Source: Sorghum bicolor
Lineage: Eukaryota > Streptophyta > Magnoliopsida > Poales > Poaceae
Assembly (NCBI RefSeq): GCF_000003195.3
Contig: NC_012876.2
Coordinates: 61,436,407-61,500,406 of the forward strand
DNA length: 64,000 nt
Direction of reading: 5' to 3'
In this document: in pieces, positions 1-11,301 of the stretch
Position numbering within the stretch: the first letter of the stretch is position 1
Layout of the letters: every line of letters starts with the position of its first letter
Notes under the pieces: generated by a model
What the model was told of the DNA's origin: nothing
Databases searched by the model: none
What the model saw: only the letters and a program-made list of their open reading frames with translations
Position numbers and translations under genes: made by a program

Positions 1-660
1 GGACAACCCTACCTCCTGCCTGCCTCCTCCAGCCTAGGCGGCGTCCCTGCCGCCAAATCACCGGCCGCTGCCTACCTCCTCCAGTTTTGAAACGCTCCCG
101 CCTCCTGTCCACTGAGGTTGCTGGTCGTTGGCCCCTACCGCCGAGGCTTCGGGTCGCTGCCGCCTACCACCGAGGCTTCCGGTAACTGCCCCCTTCCGCG
201 CTAAATACAAGGAAAACACTGAAGTTCGCCACCGTCACCCTTTCCCTAACTCTTGCCATCCGGTTGCCCAGCCCCGTCCGTTCAGCGGCCAACCAACCAC
301 CACCGTCGTGTCTACCTGCCTTCCAAACCCTTCCTTCCAAACACAAGGAAGAAGAAGTCGTCCCTTGAGATTTCCTGCCTCTATGTGTCCACACACATAG
401 TTTTTTATTATTACATACAAAATATTTGTTTCCGCTAGAATTTCTCTTTCTTCAATCTAAACATTTCACATCTAATAGATTACCACCCCTTTAACGTTAT
501 TTATTTCTTTACTATAGAAAAAGATATCTAGAACAGTTTTTTTTTTGAATTCAGAAGTCTAGAACAGTTTTTTTTTGTTTTGACTACTAGAGTATTTTTT
601 GAACAATGAAACTCTAACAGAAATCGCTTCTCCCTTTTATTAAAGGAAAGTTACAAAAAT
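1..660. other. Intergenic, no gene recognised
   Basis: The first 400 bases are C-rich, with a loose direct repeat of a motif close to CCGCCGAGGCTTC (about 137-180). They read open in several frames but match nothing I recognise. Bases 400-660 are AT-rich with T-runs. This could be the end of a neighbouring transcript or repeat DNA; no conserved domain is visible. Confidence 0.4.
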
Positions 661-728
661 CACGTGGGCCCAGGGCACAAATTTTTCAAACGGATGTCAG
701 CATTGAGCAGAGCGGTTGGTTATATATA
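661..728 (+). promoter_or_regulatory. Core promoter of the MATE gene: G-box and TATA box
   Basis: A CACGTG G-box lies at 661-666, running into GGGCCC. A TATATATA box lies at 720-727, about 150 bp upstream of the ATG at 876. That spacing suits a plant 5' UTR of roughly 120 nt. The positions are seen; the function is inferred. Confidence 0.5.
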
Positions 729-875
729 CGTCCAATTCCCTAACTCCCTCTGCCATCACTTCCCCTGCTCGCTTCGCTTCGCTTCGCATCATCAAACACA
801 TCTCGCAACGGCAAACAAACTTTAGCGCATTGCCCGAAACAGCACACGCATCCACGTTCCACGGATCGCATTGCG

Positions 876-2474
876 ATGTGCCACTGCCACTGCTCCGAGC
901 CGACACAATGCCACCACCAGGTCCTGCTCCCGCCAACCAAGGCCTGCCCCGCGCTGGGTGACCGCCCGAGGCCGGCGCGGCGCGGCGACGGCGGCGCGCC
1001 CACCGAGGTCATCGCGTCCATCCTGCGCCTCGCCGTGCCCATGGTCGGCGCCGGCCTGCTCATGTACATGCGCTCCCTCGTGTCCATGCTCTTCCTCGGC
1101 ACGCTCGGCCGCCTGCCCCTCGCCGGAGGCTCCCTCGCGCTCGGCTTCGCCAACATCACCGGCTACTCCGTGCTCTCCGGCCTCGCCGCCGGGATGGACC
1201 CCGTGTGCGGCCAGGCGTTCGGCGCCGGCCGCACCTCCGTCCTCACCGCCGCGCTCCGCCGCACCGTCGTCCTGCTCCTGGCCGCGTCCGTGCCCATCAC
1301 CCTGCTCTGGCTCGCCATGCACCGCGCGCTCGTCGCCACGGGCCAGGACCCCGACATTGCCGCCGCCGCGTACGACTTCATCCTGTGCTCGCTGCCCGAC
1401 CTCGTCGTGCAGTCCTTCCTCCACCCGCTGCGCGTGTACCTCCGCGCGCAGTCCGTCACGCTCCCGCTCACGTACGCCGCCGCCGCCGCGCTACTGCTCC
1501 ACGTCCCCGTCAACTGCCTCCTCGTGCACAGCCTCCGGCTAGGGATACGCGGCGTCGCGCTCGGCGCCGTTTGCACCAACCTCAACTTCCTGCTGTTCCT
1601 CGTGGCCTACGTCTACCTTACCGGACTAATGCGGCACGGCGATGACGGCGGTAATGGCAAGGCCGACGCGCTGATGTGCGCGACGCCGCCGCCGGCCGAG
1701 GACGTCGAGTGGGGGTGCCTGCTGAGGCTGTCGCTGCACAGCTGCATGTCGGTGTGCCTGGAGTGGTGGTGGTACGAGATCATGGTGCTGCTCTGCGGCG
1801 TGCTGGCCGACCCCAAGGCGGCGGTGGCCGCCATGGGGATACTGATACAGACCACGTCGCTGCTCTACATCTTCCCGCACTCCCTCAGCTGCGCCGTGTC
1901 CACGCGCGTCGGGCACGAGCTCGGCGCGGGGCGGCCGGAGCGCGCGCGCCTCGTGGCACGCGTCGGGCTCTGCTGCGGCGCGGCGCTGGGGCTCCTGGCG
2001 TGCGCCTTCGCGGCGTCCGTGAGAGGGGTGTGGGCGCGGATGTTCACCACCGACGCCGCCATCCTGCGGCTAGCGTCCGCGGCGCTGCCCATACTCGGCG
2101 CAGCCGAGCTGGGAAACTGCCCGCAGACGGCCGGATGCGGCGTGCTGCGCGGCAGCGCGCGGCCGGGGAAGGCGGCGAGGATCAACGTCTCCGCCTTCTA
2201 CGGCGTCGGCATGCCGGCGGCGCTCGCGCTGGCGTTCTGGCCCGCGCGGCTCGACTTCGCCGGCATGTGGGCCGGCATGCTCGCCGCGCAGCTCGTGTGC
2301 GCGGCGCTGATGCTGCACGCGGTGCTGCGCACGGACTGGGACGAGCAGGCCGTCCGCGCGAGCGTGCTAACCGGCGGCGGCATAGTCGTCGTCGCCGATG
2401 TCAAAAGCGGCCATGCAGACGCTGCCAAAGTAAAGGCGAACAACGGCATGCTCGTCGTGACCGTGCTAACTTGA
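876..2474 (+). CDS. MATE (DTX-type) efflux transporter, intronless
   Basis: A 532-residue protein of the multidrug and toxic compound extrusion family. These are membrane antiporters that export organic cations, flavonoids, hormones or organic acids using a proton or sodium gradient. After a Cys/His-rich N-terminus (residues 1-15) and a basic stretch, twelve hydrophobic segments run from about residue 46 to 490. Typical plant MATE wording is visible: a G-Q-A-F-G-A-G motif near residue 112 in the first half, a V-G-H-E-L-G-A-G motif near 345 at the start of the second half, and a P-Q-T-x-G-C-G-V-L-R-G motif near 415. Length fits the family (about 480-560). The single uninterrupted frame resembles the intronless DTX48-56-like subgroup; that placement is inference. 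The ATG at 876 is the first in frame after the TATA box; the next in-frame Met is inside TM1. Codon use is very GC-rich, like other grass monoexonic genes. Confidence 0.93.
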   Translation: MCHCHCSEPTQCHHQVLLPPTKACPALGDRPRPARRGDGGAPTEVIASILRLAVPMVGAGLLMYMRSLVSMLFLGTLGRLPLAGGSLALGFANITGYSVLSGLAAGMDPVCGQAFGAGRTSVLTAALRRTVVLLLAASVPITLLWLAMHRALVATGQDPDIAAAAYDFILCSLPDLVVQSFLHPLRVYLRAQSVTLPLTYAAAAALLLHVPVNCLLVHSLRLGIRGVALGAVCTNLNFLLFLVAYVYLTGLMRHGDDGGNGKADALMCATPPPAEDVEWGCLLRLSLHSCMSVCLEWWWYEIMVLLCGVLADPKAAVAAMGILIQTTSLLYIFPHSLSCAVSTRVGHELGAGRPERARLVARVGLCCGAALGLLACAFAASVRGVWARMFTTDAAILRLASAALPILGAAELGNCPQTAGCGVLRGSARPGKAARINVSAFYGVGMPAALALAFWPARLDFAGMWAGMLAAQLVCAALMLHAVLRTDWDEQAVRASVLTGGGIVVVADVKSGHADAAKVKANNGMLVVTVLT

Positions 2475-2613
2475 TCGTCACGGAGGATTCTTGGATTCTT
2501 AAATATATTTTTATTTTTTTTTCGCTCTTTGAACGTCCGATCCAGTGGTGTTTTTAGCATTTGGAAGTTGGAACGATGAAGATATTGAGAGCATTGCATC
2601 ATCATCCTTGCTG
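2475..2613. other. 3' flank of the MATE gene
   Basis: AT-rich sequence immediately after the TGA (2472-2474), with AAATATAT and a long T-run near 2503-2521. It probably carries the polyadenylation signals, but no single AATAAA stands out. Confidence 0.35.
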
Positions 2614-2854
2614 GGCCTTGTTTAGTTCCAAAATATTTTGCAAAATCGACATTGTAGCTTTTTCGTTTGTATTTGACAAATATTGTCCAATTATAGACTA
2701 ATTAGGCTCAAAAGATTCGTCTCGTCAATTTCGACCTAACTGTTTAATTAGTTTTTTTTTTGTCTATATTTAATACTTCATACATGTGTCTAAAGATTCG
2801 ATGTGACGGGGAATCTGAAAAATTTTGCAAAATTTTTTGGAAGTAAACAAGACC
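2614..2854 (+). mobile_element. MITE, GGCCTTGTTTAGTT family, copy 1
   Basis: About 240 bp bounded by GGCCTTGTTTAGTTCC and an inverted end AAGTAAACAAGACC. The interior has the family hallmarks: TTTGACAAATATTGTCCAATTA, AAAAGATTCGTCTCG and ATTCGATGTGACGGGGA. It is non-coding and lies just downstream of the MATE gene. Confidence 0.85.
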
Positions 2855-2885
2855 CTATTTTTGTCCCTCTTCGAATTATGTGTTG

Positions 2886-3128
2886 CGCCTTGTTTAGTTC
2901 CGAAAAATTTTAGGAAATGGACACTGTAGCACTTTCGTTTGTATTTGATAAATATTGTCCAATCATAGACTAACTAGACTCAAAAGATTCGTCTCGTCAA
3001 TTTCGACCAAACTGTGCAATTAGTTTTTATTTTCGTCTATATTTAATACTCCATGCATGCGTCTAAAGATTCGATGTGACGGGGAATGTGAAAAATTTTG
3101 CAAATTTTTCTGGGAAGTAAACAAGGCC
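2886..3128 (+). mobile_element. MITE, GGCCTTGTTTAGTT family, copy 2
   Basis: Same family and orientation as the copy ending 32 bp upstream. The 5' end is slightly mutated (CGCCTTGTTTAGTTCC) and the 3' end AAGTAAACAAGGCC is intact. Confidence 0.85.
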
Positions 3129-3294
3129 TTGATGAAGGGATGAGAAATTTTTTTGGCAAAAAAAAAAGCATGCGCAGTGCTGTGCTGCATGGAGGTTGCA
3201 AACAGCGGCACGACGATGTGATGACGTCTGCTGCAAACGTACGTGGACGTCTCACAAATTTTGGGGCTCGTGTTATTTTTTTAGTGGAGGTTTA

Positions 3295-3639
3295 GGCCCT
3301 GTTTAGTTTTCCACCTAAAATTTTTTCATCCATCCCATCGAATCTTTGGACACATGCATGAAACATTAAATGTAGATAAAAAATAAACTAATTACACAGT
3401 TTAGTTGAAAATTACGAGACGAATCTTTTAAGCCTAGTTACTCCATGATTAGCCTTACGTGCTACTACAGTAATCCACATGTGCTAATGACAGATTAATT
3501 ATGCTTAATAGATTTGTCTTGCAGTTTCCTGACGAGCTATGTAATTTATTTTTTATTAGTTTCTAAAAACTCCTCCCGACATCCTTCCGACATATACAAT
3601 GTGACACTTAAAAATTTTCATTTACAATCTAAACAAGCC
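3295..3639 (+). mobile_element. MITE related to the GGCCTTGTTTAGTT family, longer variant
   Basis: Starts GGCCCTGTTTAGTTTT and ends ATCTAAACAAGCC. The interior shares the ACGAGACGAATCTTTTAAGCCTAGTTA core in the opposite orientation to copies 1 and 2, but it is about 100 bp longer. A very similar long variant occurs at 13279-13618. Confidence 0.75.
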
Positions 3640-3815
3640 CTACACTTGTGCATGCAAGTGGTTTCCAATGCAACTTGCGAGTGATTTGACAGTCGACAAA
3701 TATCCCCGTTTCATGTGCCTGCACAGCATTGGTTTGTAGCTTAATCTACTGATTTGTCAGGATTAATTTTTTTTCCTTTTCGCATGGATCTATGCTGAAC
3801 GGGGAAAAAAGAGGA

Positions 3816-5880
3816 AATTGTGTGCATAGTCACCGAACTTATCTTGCACGTGCAAATAGGTCACTGTTCTAAAAAGAAGACCAACCTGAGCGGGTGTAGA
3901 TGGTTTTTTATTACCATTGTTATCATTAATATCATTAAATAAAATAGACATCCAATTTTTTAAATGAAAGATGACTGGAACCTGAGCTTTCACCCAATAA
4001 GTTAAGCTAGGTTCACTTCCTAGGTTATTGTTCTAATAAATTAGTTAAATCATAACTAAACACTTTAAGTAGATTGTCTAAGGTCATTGATATGCCAACT
4101 CATCTAATTGCGCTGACATTAGCACCACACAAGATACAATCTATTTTTTTTTAAAAAAGACTCCAACAACATTTAATTCATGTCTTGTATGATTTTTTCG
4201 CTTCTAACTGTCTCCATTCAAAATTATAAGTCATTCTATTTTTAATATACATTAATTTTTTTAGATATAGTAAAAGCTACATAGCTAGAAAAGTTATAAT
4301 GACTTATAATTTGGAATTGAGGAGTAGTGACCACGGTTCACCTACTCGATGCTCAACCAACAACCTAGTCGCCACTCTATTGTGGTGTCATAAACTCAGG
4401 GTTGTGCCCAGTAGTAGAACTAGTGATTTTGATTAAGAGAGGACGAAAAATATGATTATATTTTTTAGTGTGATAAAATATACATAATTATATGGTTGAA
4501 GAACTTTTTTTAAAAAAAATATTACACTATTTTTTACCAAAATCGTCATATTTTAACAAAAAATAGGTGAATTTGATATTTTTTGTGCTATAAATATTAA
4601 TATTTATATAGTTACTTTAAGTAAATCACTGTGCTTTGGGGGAACACTGCCCCTGCTAGCCCCTCTGGTTCCTCCAGTGGTTGTGCCATGTTGTCAAGTG
4701 GATTAGCCATCTCTCGTGACAGTCATGACACTTCTCAGCACCCGTCGAATAATGTCTTATATATAAGGTAGGGCACAATTTATTAGTTTTAGCATGATGA
4801 AGTGAGTTTAACACAGTGACCGTAAATTGTGTCATCGTTCTAATGTGAACATAATGCCATAGTGGCACTATGGGTAGTGTTGACATCAATAAGATTAGAC
4901 AAGTTGGCACATATGTAACCTTATGGCATGTCCGGATGGACTAGGACTAGTTGTTAATTGTGGGTAAAAATAAGTCATCTAGTTGTTAGTCCATACCTGT
5001 TTAGATCTATAGCTAATAACTTCATACATATCTATAGATGTACTAGAGTGCCCCTTGACTCTTCCCTCTGTCACACACATCTCTCTCCCGTGTCTCCTCT
5101 CTCTCTCTCAACCACATAGATTACCAAAGCATCAATGGAGAGATGATCGAAGCTTCCAAGCTGAGCCATGGTCAGGCAGAGGCAGAGGCATCGAAGCCTA
5201 GCAAGGCGGGGCTAGGACGCGGGTTGTCGCAAGCCAGACACCAAAGCAGGGGTGGAATTGAAGCCACATTGAAGGCATTTGGCTTGGTGGCCACTAGTAC
5301 CTCACTCACTGCGAGCATGCAAACCCCACCCAAATCCATCACCGCATCTCCCTTTCTCGTCATCGATGTTGAAGACCAGCAAGGGGATGGCATCTGAATC
5401 ATAGGTGGAACCAAATGAATTCATCCCTTACTAGCAGTCGAATTGAAGGCGAGATCAGGTGGACGGCAACACCCTAGAGACCCAGAGTGCTCATTGTGTG
5501 TTGGCATAGACCACAACATGCGTAGTGGCATTGGGTGGCAACTAGGGGAGGGACGTGTGGTGCAGCAATTAAGATGAAAAAGAAATGCGTGGATAAGGTG
5601 AAAGGGGACATTTTTGGTCTTTTCTCCGTGGTCATCTTTGAGCCCTTGGCAAATAGCATGTTATTTGCACCAAAGAGTCTTTTTCTTGGCTAACAATTGG
5701 TCCATCTTCTAGCCCACATGTTTGGATCCTTAGGAGCTAAAAATTCGTCAGCTAGTTGTTAGGCCATGTGATCTATATAAATCCTTAGTCGATTTAATAA
5801 GTTTAGTGACAGATAGTCCCATTTCAAACTTTTGTGACCTATTTGCACGTACATGACAGTTGGTGACCATAAATGCAATG
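3816..5880. mobile_element. DNA transposon with long imperfect terminal inverted repeats (possibly MULE-like)
   Basis: Bases 3817-3865 (core GCACGTGCAAATAGGTCAC) return inverted at 5834-5880 (core GTGACCTATTTGCACGT), giving about 50-bp imperfect TIRs and an element near 2.06 kb. No target duplication was resolved. The inside has no recognisable transposase. An 84-codon open frame at 5143-5397 is probably incidental. Stretches at about 4922-4990 and 5700-5770 look like a further, older inverted pair around TAGTTGTTAG. Long TIRs suggest a Mutator-like element, but this is inference. Confidence 0.55.
4205..4326. mobile_element. Short Stowaway-like palindromic MITE
   Basis: An arm near CAAAATTATAAGTCATTCTA (4219-4240) is matched inverted by ATAATGACTTATAATTTGGA (about 4294-4315), with CTGTCTCCATT at the left edge. 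It lies inside the long-TIR element, so it is a nested insertion. Class assignment is tentative. Confidence 0.45.
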
Positions 5881-5884
5881 TACT

Positions 5885-6560
5885 TGAGTGAAAAATAAAG
5901 AAAAGTAATTATTTATTTCATATGTTTCATGATACCTTTCAATTATTTGAAGTGACTTATTTCATACCTCTTAGCTTGCATCTAAGATAAACCCCAACCA
6001 AGCCCCTACCTCAACCCCTACCCTAGTTCTGATGGAAAATCAAACAAACTTGGTTCGAGACCTATACAAATGCTAATTAATTGGAGTGTATCCTTACTTG
6101 TTTTACAAACTCACAAAAGGTGTAACGGTAGAATGAGAGCCATCTTTTCCTTGAAACACACAAAACACTTAGTACATGCACACGTACTTACCCCTATGAA
6201 GCACACACACACCTTGCCTGGCCATATGAACACCTTTGAGATATCCTAATAGATCTTATGATCAATGAAGTCACAACATGCTTCTCTCTATTAATGCACA
6301 CAACGTCTAACATTGGAAGAAAAATTATCTATTTAGAACGTAGAAACTTCACATGATTCAATTTGATAATTACCATATGAATTATGAAAAGAACTTGCAC
6401 TTTACATATATCCCTAGAGTTTATTCTCTTCCTAGAGAAATCTATTTTAGATTCATACTTAAAATTTATCACACATGAAACTGATGTTTAGAGAAGTATG
6501 AAGAATAAAACGTAAGGTTGGAACATAGGCAATGAGAGGACAATAGGACCCCATTGAAGA
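5885..6560. other. AT-rich intergenic stretch
   Basis: No long open frame, RNA gene or clear repeat boundary was seen here. Confidence 0.4.
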
Positions 6561-8765
6561 AATTTCACCATCTTAAAAAACTTTAATTCTCACTCCTAAC
6601 ATAGCCCCCTCTTCAAAAATGGAAGCATATTTTATTTGAATCCATATATATGTTTACATTATTTTTCATAAAATATATATACTTATTCAACAATAATATC
6701 TAAAAAAAGTTGAAATATGAATTTCGCTAATGCATTGTATTTGATGTTTCCAAAATAAAATGTGGATTGTTACTTTAGCATTAGTATTTGAGCTTCTTCC
6801 TTTTAACTAGGATAACCTTAAATTTTAGCTTGGCCTTAATTAGAAAACAAACATAGTTATTTACATTATGCTCAAGCTTCATACTTTGAAAAAGAAACAT
6901 TGTTCTGTGTATTGAAATCACATATATGGTTTTATTTTCCAAGCAAATCACACTTTTGGTTACCAAATATTATAACAGTACAAATGTAAATGTGTTGGAA
7001 CGAGCATGGTCTCTTCCAATTTAGACCCAAAATGTCCCCTTGGACTGCTCTAGTCCGGTGATGAGAGTCAAACATAGGAGTATGTTTAGTTCCCGGATAG
7101 AGGCTCCCGACCAATAGACTCCACGACCGATCCCTCCATGATTGCTCGGGAATCAAAGACCATACCCATTGAGTATGCTCACACATACCCTCCGGTCAAA
7201 AGTCGGGCAGAGCCCGAGTTCGTCCGCCACCTCACCTGAAGGCTTGGGGCCTCGACAAGCCCGTGAGCTCCCGAATGAAGGAAGCCCAAGCCTGACCACC
7301 GCTCGACAATGGTATAGGTTGGGCCAGCAATCAACGCCTTCGAGCATCTGCCAACTCCCGAGCTCTAGCTAAGCCTACTGAGCATCCAAGGCTCAAGGGA
7401 TCCTCGAGAATTTCACCATCTTAAAGTACTTTTATTCTCACTTCAAACCGTTCAAGAATGGAAGCGTTTTTTATTTGACTCCATACTATACTTTTACAAA
7501 TATTTTTTCATAAAAATATTATTTAACAGTACTAAAAAAGTTAAAATATGAATTTTGATAATGCATTGTATTTAACTTTTCTAAAATAAAATGTGCACTG
7601 TTAATTTACCATTAGCATTTGAGTTTCTTCCTTTTGACCAAGGATAACCTTAAATTTTAGTTTTTTTAGAATGCCTTGAATTTTAGCTTGACCTTTATCA
7701 ACAAACAAACATAGTTATTTACATTATGCGCAACCTTCATACTTTGAAAAAAAGAAACACTGTTCTGCATATTGAAATCACATATATGGTTTTATTTTTC
7801 AAGCAAATCACACTTATGGTTACCATATATTATAATAATACAAATGTGAATCTGTTAGAACGAGCAAGGTCTCTTTCAATTTGGACCCGAAATGTCCCCT
7901 TGGACTGCTCTGGTCCGGTGATGAGAATCAAACACAGGGGTTTGTTTAGTTCCCGGGACAGAGGCTCCCGACCAATAGACCCCATGACCGATCCCTCCAT
8001 GATCGCTCGGGGGCTTAAAGACTATACCCATTGAGTATGCTCACGCGTACCCTCTGGTCAAAAGCCAGGCGGAGCCCGAGTTTGTCCGCCACCTTAGCTC
8101 AAGGCTCGGGGCCTCATCAAGCCCGTGAGCTCCCGAATGAAGGAAGCCCGAGCCTGACCATCGCTCGACAATGACCCGAGCTATAGGTTGGGCTTGCAAT
8201 CAATGCCTTCGAGCATCGGCTAGCTCCCAAGCTCTAGCTAAGCCTGTCGAGCACCCAAGGCTCAAGGGCTCCTCGGGAATTTCACCATCTTAAAGTACTT
8301 TTATTCTCACTCTGAACCATTCAAGAATGGAAGCATTTTTTATTTGACTCCATACTATACTTTTACAAATAATTTTTTCATAAAAGTATTATTTAACAGT
8401 ACTAAAAAAGTTTAAATATGAATTTTGATAATGCGTTGTATTTAAATTTTCTAAAATAAAATGTGCAGTGTTAATTTACCATTAGCATTTGAGTTTCTTC
8501 CTTTTGACCAAGGATAACCTTAAATTTTAGCCTTTTTTAGAATGCCTTAAATTTTAGCTTGACCTTTATCAGCAAACAAACATAGTTATTTACATTATGC
8601 ACAACCTTCATACTTTGAAAAAGAAACATTGTTCTGCATATTGAAATCACATATATGGTTTTATTTTCCAATCAAATCACACTTATGGTTACCAGATATT
8701 CTAATAACAACCACAAATGTAAATGTGCTGCAACAAGCAGGGTCTCTTCCAGTTTGGACCTGAAA
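6561..8765 (+). repeat. Tandem array of three units of about 850-870 bp
   Basis: The phrase AATTTCACCATCTTAAA recurs at 6561, 7409 and 8279, each time followed by the same long AT-rich passage ending near GGTCTCTTCCAATTTGGACC. Units 1 and 2 then continue into a GC-rich passage with GGCTCCCGACCAATAGA and GCTCGGG motifs that looks like gypsy LTR sequence. Unit 3 stops before that passage, near 8765. Spacings are 848 and 870 bp. The units differ by scattered substitutions and small indels, so the array is not recent. No coding capacity was seen. Confidence 0.85.
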
Positions 8766-9274
8766 TCGAATTGTTCCTTTAATATTAAAAGCAAATTAGT
8801 AATAATTATCGAATTAAAAAAAAGAATCCAAATGATTATATATATCACCTCAACCGATCGAAGTGGCTACTACGAATAATGCAGGACAAAAACGACAAAC
8901 AATTCACTCTCAGTGAACAACGCAGTTGTCGGCATGGAGCGTGCATGCTGGCTCACATGCATGCACCTTATCTAAAAGAAAAAAACCACTGTCCTTGTTG
9001 TGTTGAATTATTCGCATAATTGCATCCACAAGTACAAGGCTCGCTCTGCCATTAGAAAGATTAAAAGTAATGTACCTTTCAAGTAAGCCATCCCTCTCAA
9101 CAACAGGAAAGGAGCTGCTCATAATTCAAGAGAGCGAGCATGCAGGAGCATGCATGCACTGATGCACACGACCTGCACTGCATGGCCCCCGCACACTGGA
9201 GCCACCCTGGATTCCTCATCAGGAGACAACCTGAAGTTAGTCGCTAGCGATGCTTATTAACCATATGCATATTA
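8766..9274. other. Intergenic, no gene recognised
   Basis: AT-rich start, then CATGCATG-rich sequence. No supported feature. Confidence 0.35.
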
Positions 9275-9470
9275 GGCCTTGTTTAGTTTTCTGGGTGAAA
9301 AAATTTGTTTATATTTGACAATTATTATTCAAGCATAGACTAACTAGGCTCAAAAGATTTGTCTCGCAAATTACAGACAAACAGTGAAATTAGTTATTTT
9401 TTATTTATATTTAATATTTTATATATATGCCGCAAGATTCAATATAATGGAAAATCTTAAAAAAAATTTA
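9275..9470 (+). mobile_element. 3'-truncated MITE, GGCCTTGTTTAGTT family
   Basis: Starts GGCCTTGTTTAGTTTT and keeps the AACTAGGCTCAAAAGATTTG core and AAGATTCAATATAATGG. The inverted 3' end is missing or unrecognisable. Confidence 0.7.
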
Positions 9471-11049
9471 GATTACCTTCGGTTATATATATACTACTGC
9501 TATAGATTACCCCATACTATGCCACATGAACTTTTGTTGTTTCTCCCTGTCGATCTCTGTCATCTCTCTTTTCTTATAGAGTAAGAGTATAGACTAGAAA
9601 TCCATATCTGCTTCATGCATTTTGCAGTAGCAGTAGCGCAGTAGCCGTAGCTGTGCTACCTCGGCTAGGGGTTAGTTTATGTGCACCAACAGCTTGGCTG
9701 TTTCATCCAAAGGAGCATGTTCACAAAAGGAGCAAGATTCCACCAAGTTCCAACAAAGGCCATGGGAGTAGTACTCGTCACATCTGCCTTTTTTTTTTAA
9801 CTTATCAGTGGCACAAGGCATTAGCTCTCTCATAATTAGCTAGCTTTTGTAATGTTTCAAAAAAAAATTACTAGCCTTTGTCAGAGGAATAAACAATGTT
9901 GCGACAGCGCATGAATGAATACATATGCATGCAAAAGCTAGCGGAACCAATTGGACGTAGCTCTTGTGATCCACATAAGCAATTTGTAGAATTTAAGTGG
10001 TGATGCTCTGTTGGTTAGCAACACACTACACACATTCGTATACATCAAGAGCTGCTTATTGGCCGAGCAGCCCATTTTTTTTTTAGAGTCTAGTTGCGTA
10101 TCATCATTAATCTATAAGTACAATGTAGGCATTAGCTGCCCGATCGATAGATTATTAGAACCGATGAACATGTTAAAAAATTCAGTAGCAGTCCCCTGAG
10201 GATATCAAAAGGCCACCCAAATAGAAAAATAGTATTGAAAAAGGTAATAAAATAAAATATCCCTGGAAATGTATGTCCTTTGTGTGCACGGGAGAACTCA
10301 TTTGGCGTTGCATAATGGACGGATCGGCTGTAAAGACAACTGCAAAAGGGCCCAAAATAGTAAATTTCATCGGACCTGAAGAATGTACAGACATGGACGG
10401 ACATACACACACATGGGCAGCTAGCAGGGCATGCATGCATCTCAAGCAAGCAGACTAGCAGAGCACTGAGCACTGCATCCAGGGGACGGACGACTGAACT
10501 GTCTGCTGACATTTTTTTAGGAAAGGTATATACTACTTAAATAGTTAAATATATGCACAAAGCACGCAGCTTTGCTACGGCTTAGTACAAGCTCCGTCCC
10601 TGCTGATGCGTGAGTGATGATGAACTGCATCTATCGATCTAGCTATATTCAGATGAGCTTTTGAAAAGGCGTTAATTAGCTTTCGTGTTCGCAATGATTC
10701 CAATCAGCGACGAGCGAGGTTGCGGCACTGGCTGTCGATCGTACTGACGACGCTCGATCTGCATGAGAGCGCGCACGAAGGGTTGGCCTTGGCCAGCCTC
10801 GCTCGCACGCGCATGTGGCCATGTGGCTTAACTGAAGCAACGTGCGTCTTACTGTGTGCTGGACCTGGACAAGGCCGGACGTCGTCGTCGAGGTCCAGGG
10901 GGCGATCAATCGAGGACGATCCCTGTAGGCCAGTTGCTGCATGCATGGTGTGGGCCTGTGGTAGCGGTAGAGACGAAGCATGTGTATTGTTCTCGATCCG
11001 CCATTGTCCGGATGGTCCAGGCAAAGCACTCATGTGCTCTCTATATCTA
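9471..11049. other. Intergenic, no gene recognised
   Basis: Mixed composition with many CATGCATG and GATCGATC palindromes. Opposing open frames near 10676-11052 shadow each other and show no domain. Confidence 0.4.
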
Positions 11050-11301
11050 TAAAAAAAGTTGTTTTAGATAAGATTTGGGTCAAACATTAGCAATATAAAT
11101 TATGAATAACTTTTAAATTGTTGAATTTGGAAATGTGAAAACTATATGAATAGATTTGTCTTGAAAATTACTTTTATAAAAAATATACATATACTACTTT
11201 TTGATAAATATATTTTTTTTTATAAAAATAACTATCAAAGTTAGATTTTGGGAGACCGTGTCGTTGTCCTAAATGGTTTTCTTTATAGGACGGAGAGGGT
11301 A
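11050..11301 (+). mobile_element. Stowaway-like MITE, family with GGGTCAAACATT core, copy 1
   Basis: Contains GGGTCAAACATTAGCAATAT and ends GGACGGAGAGGGTA, the inverse of the Stowaway end TACTCCCTCCGT. The same interior occurs inverted at 32496-32745 and again at 40681-40850. Confidence 0.65.

Noticed and set aside
822..1645. Long frames antisense to, and in other frames of, the MATE gene
   Set aside because: GC-rich third positions of the real gene keep other frames open.
5143..5397. 84-codon frame inside the long-TIR element
   Set aside because: No recognisable content, opposing frame of equal length, no expression signals.
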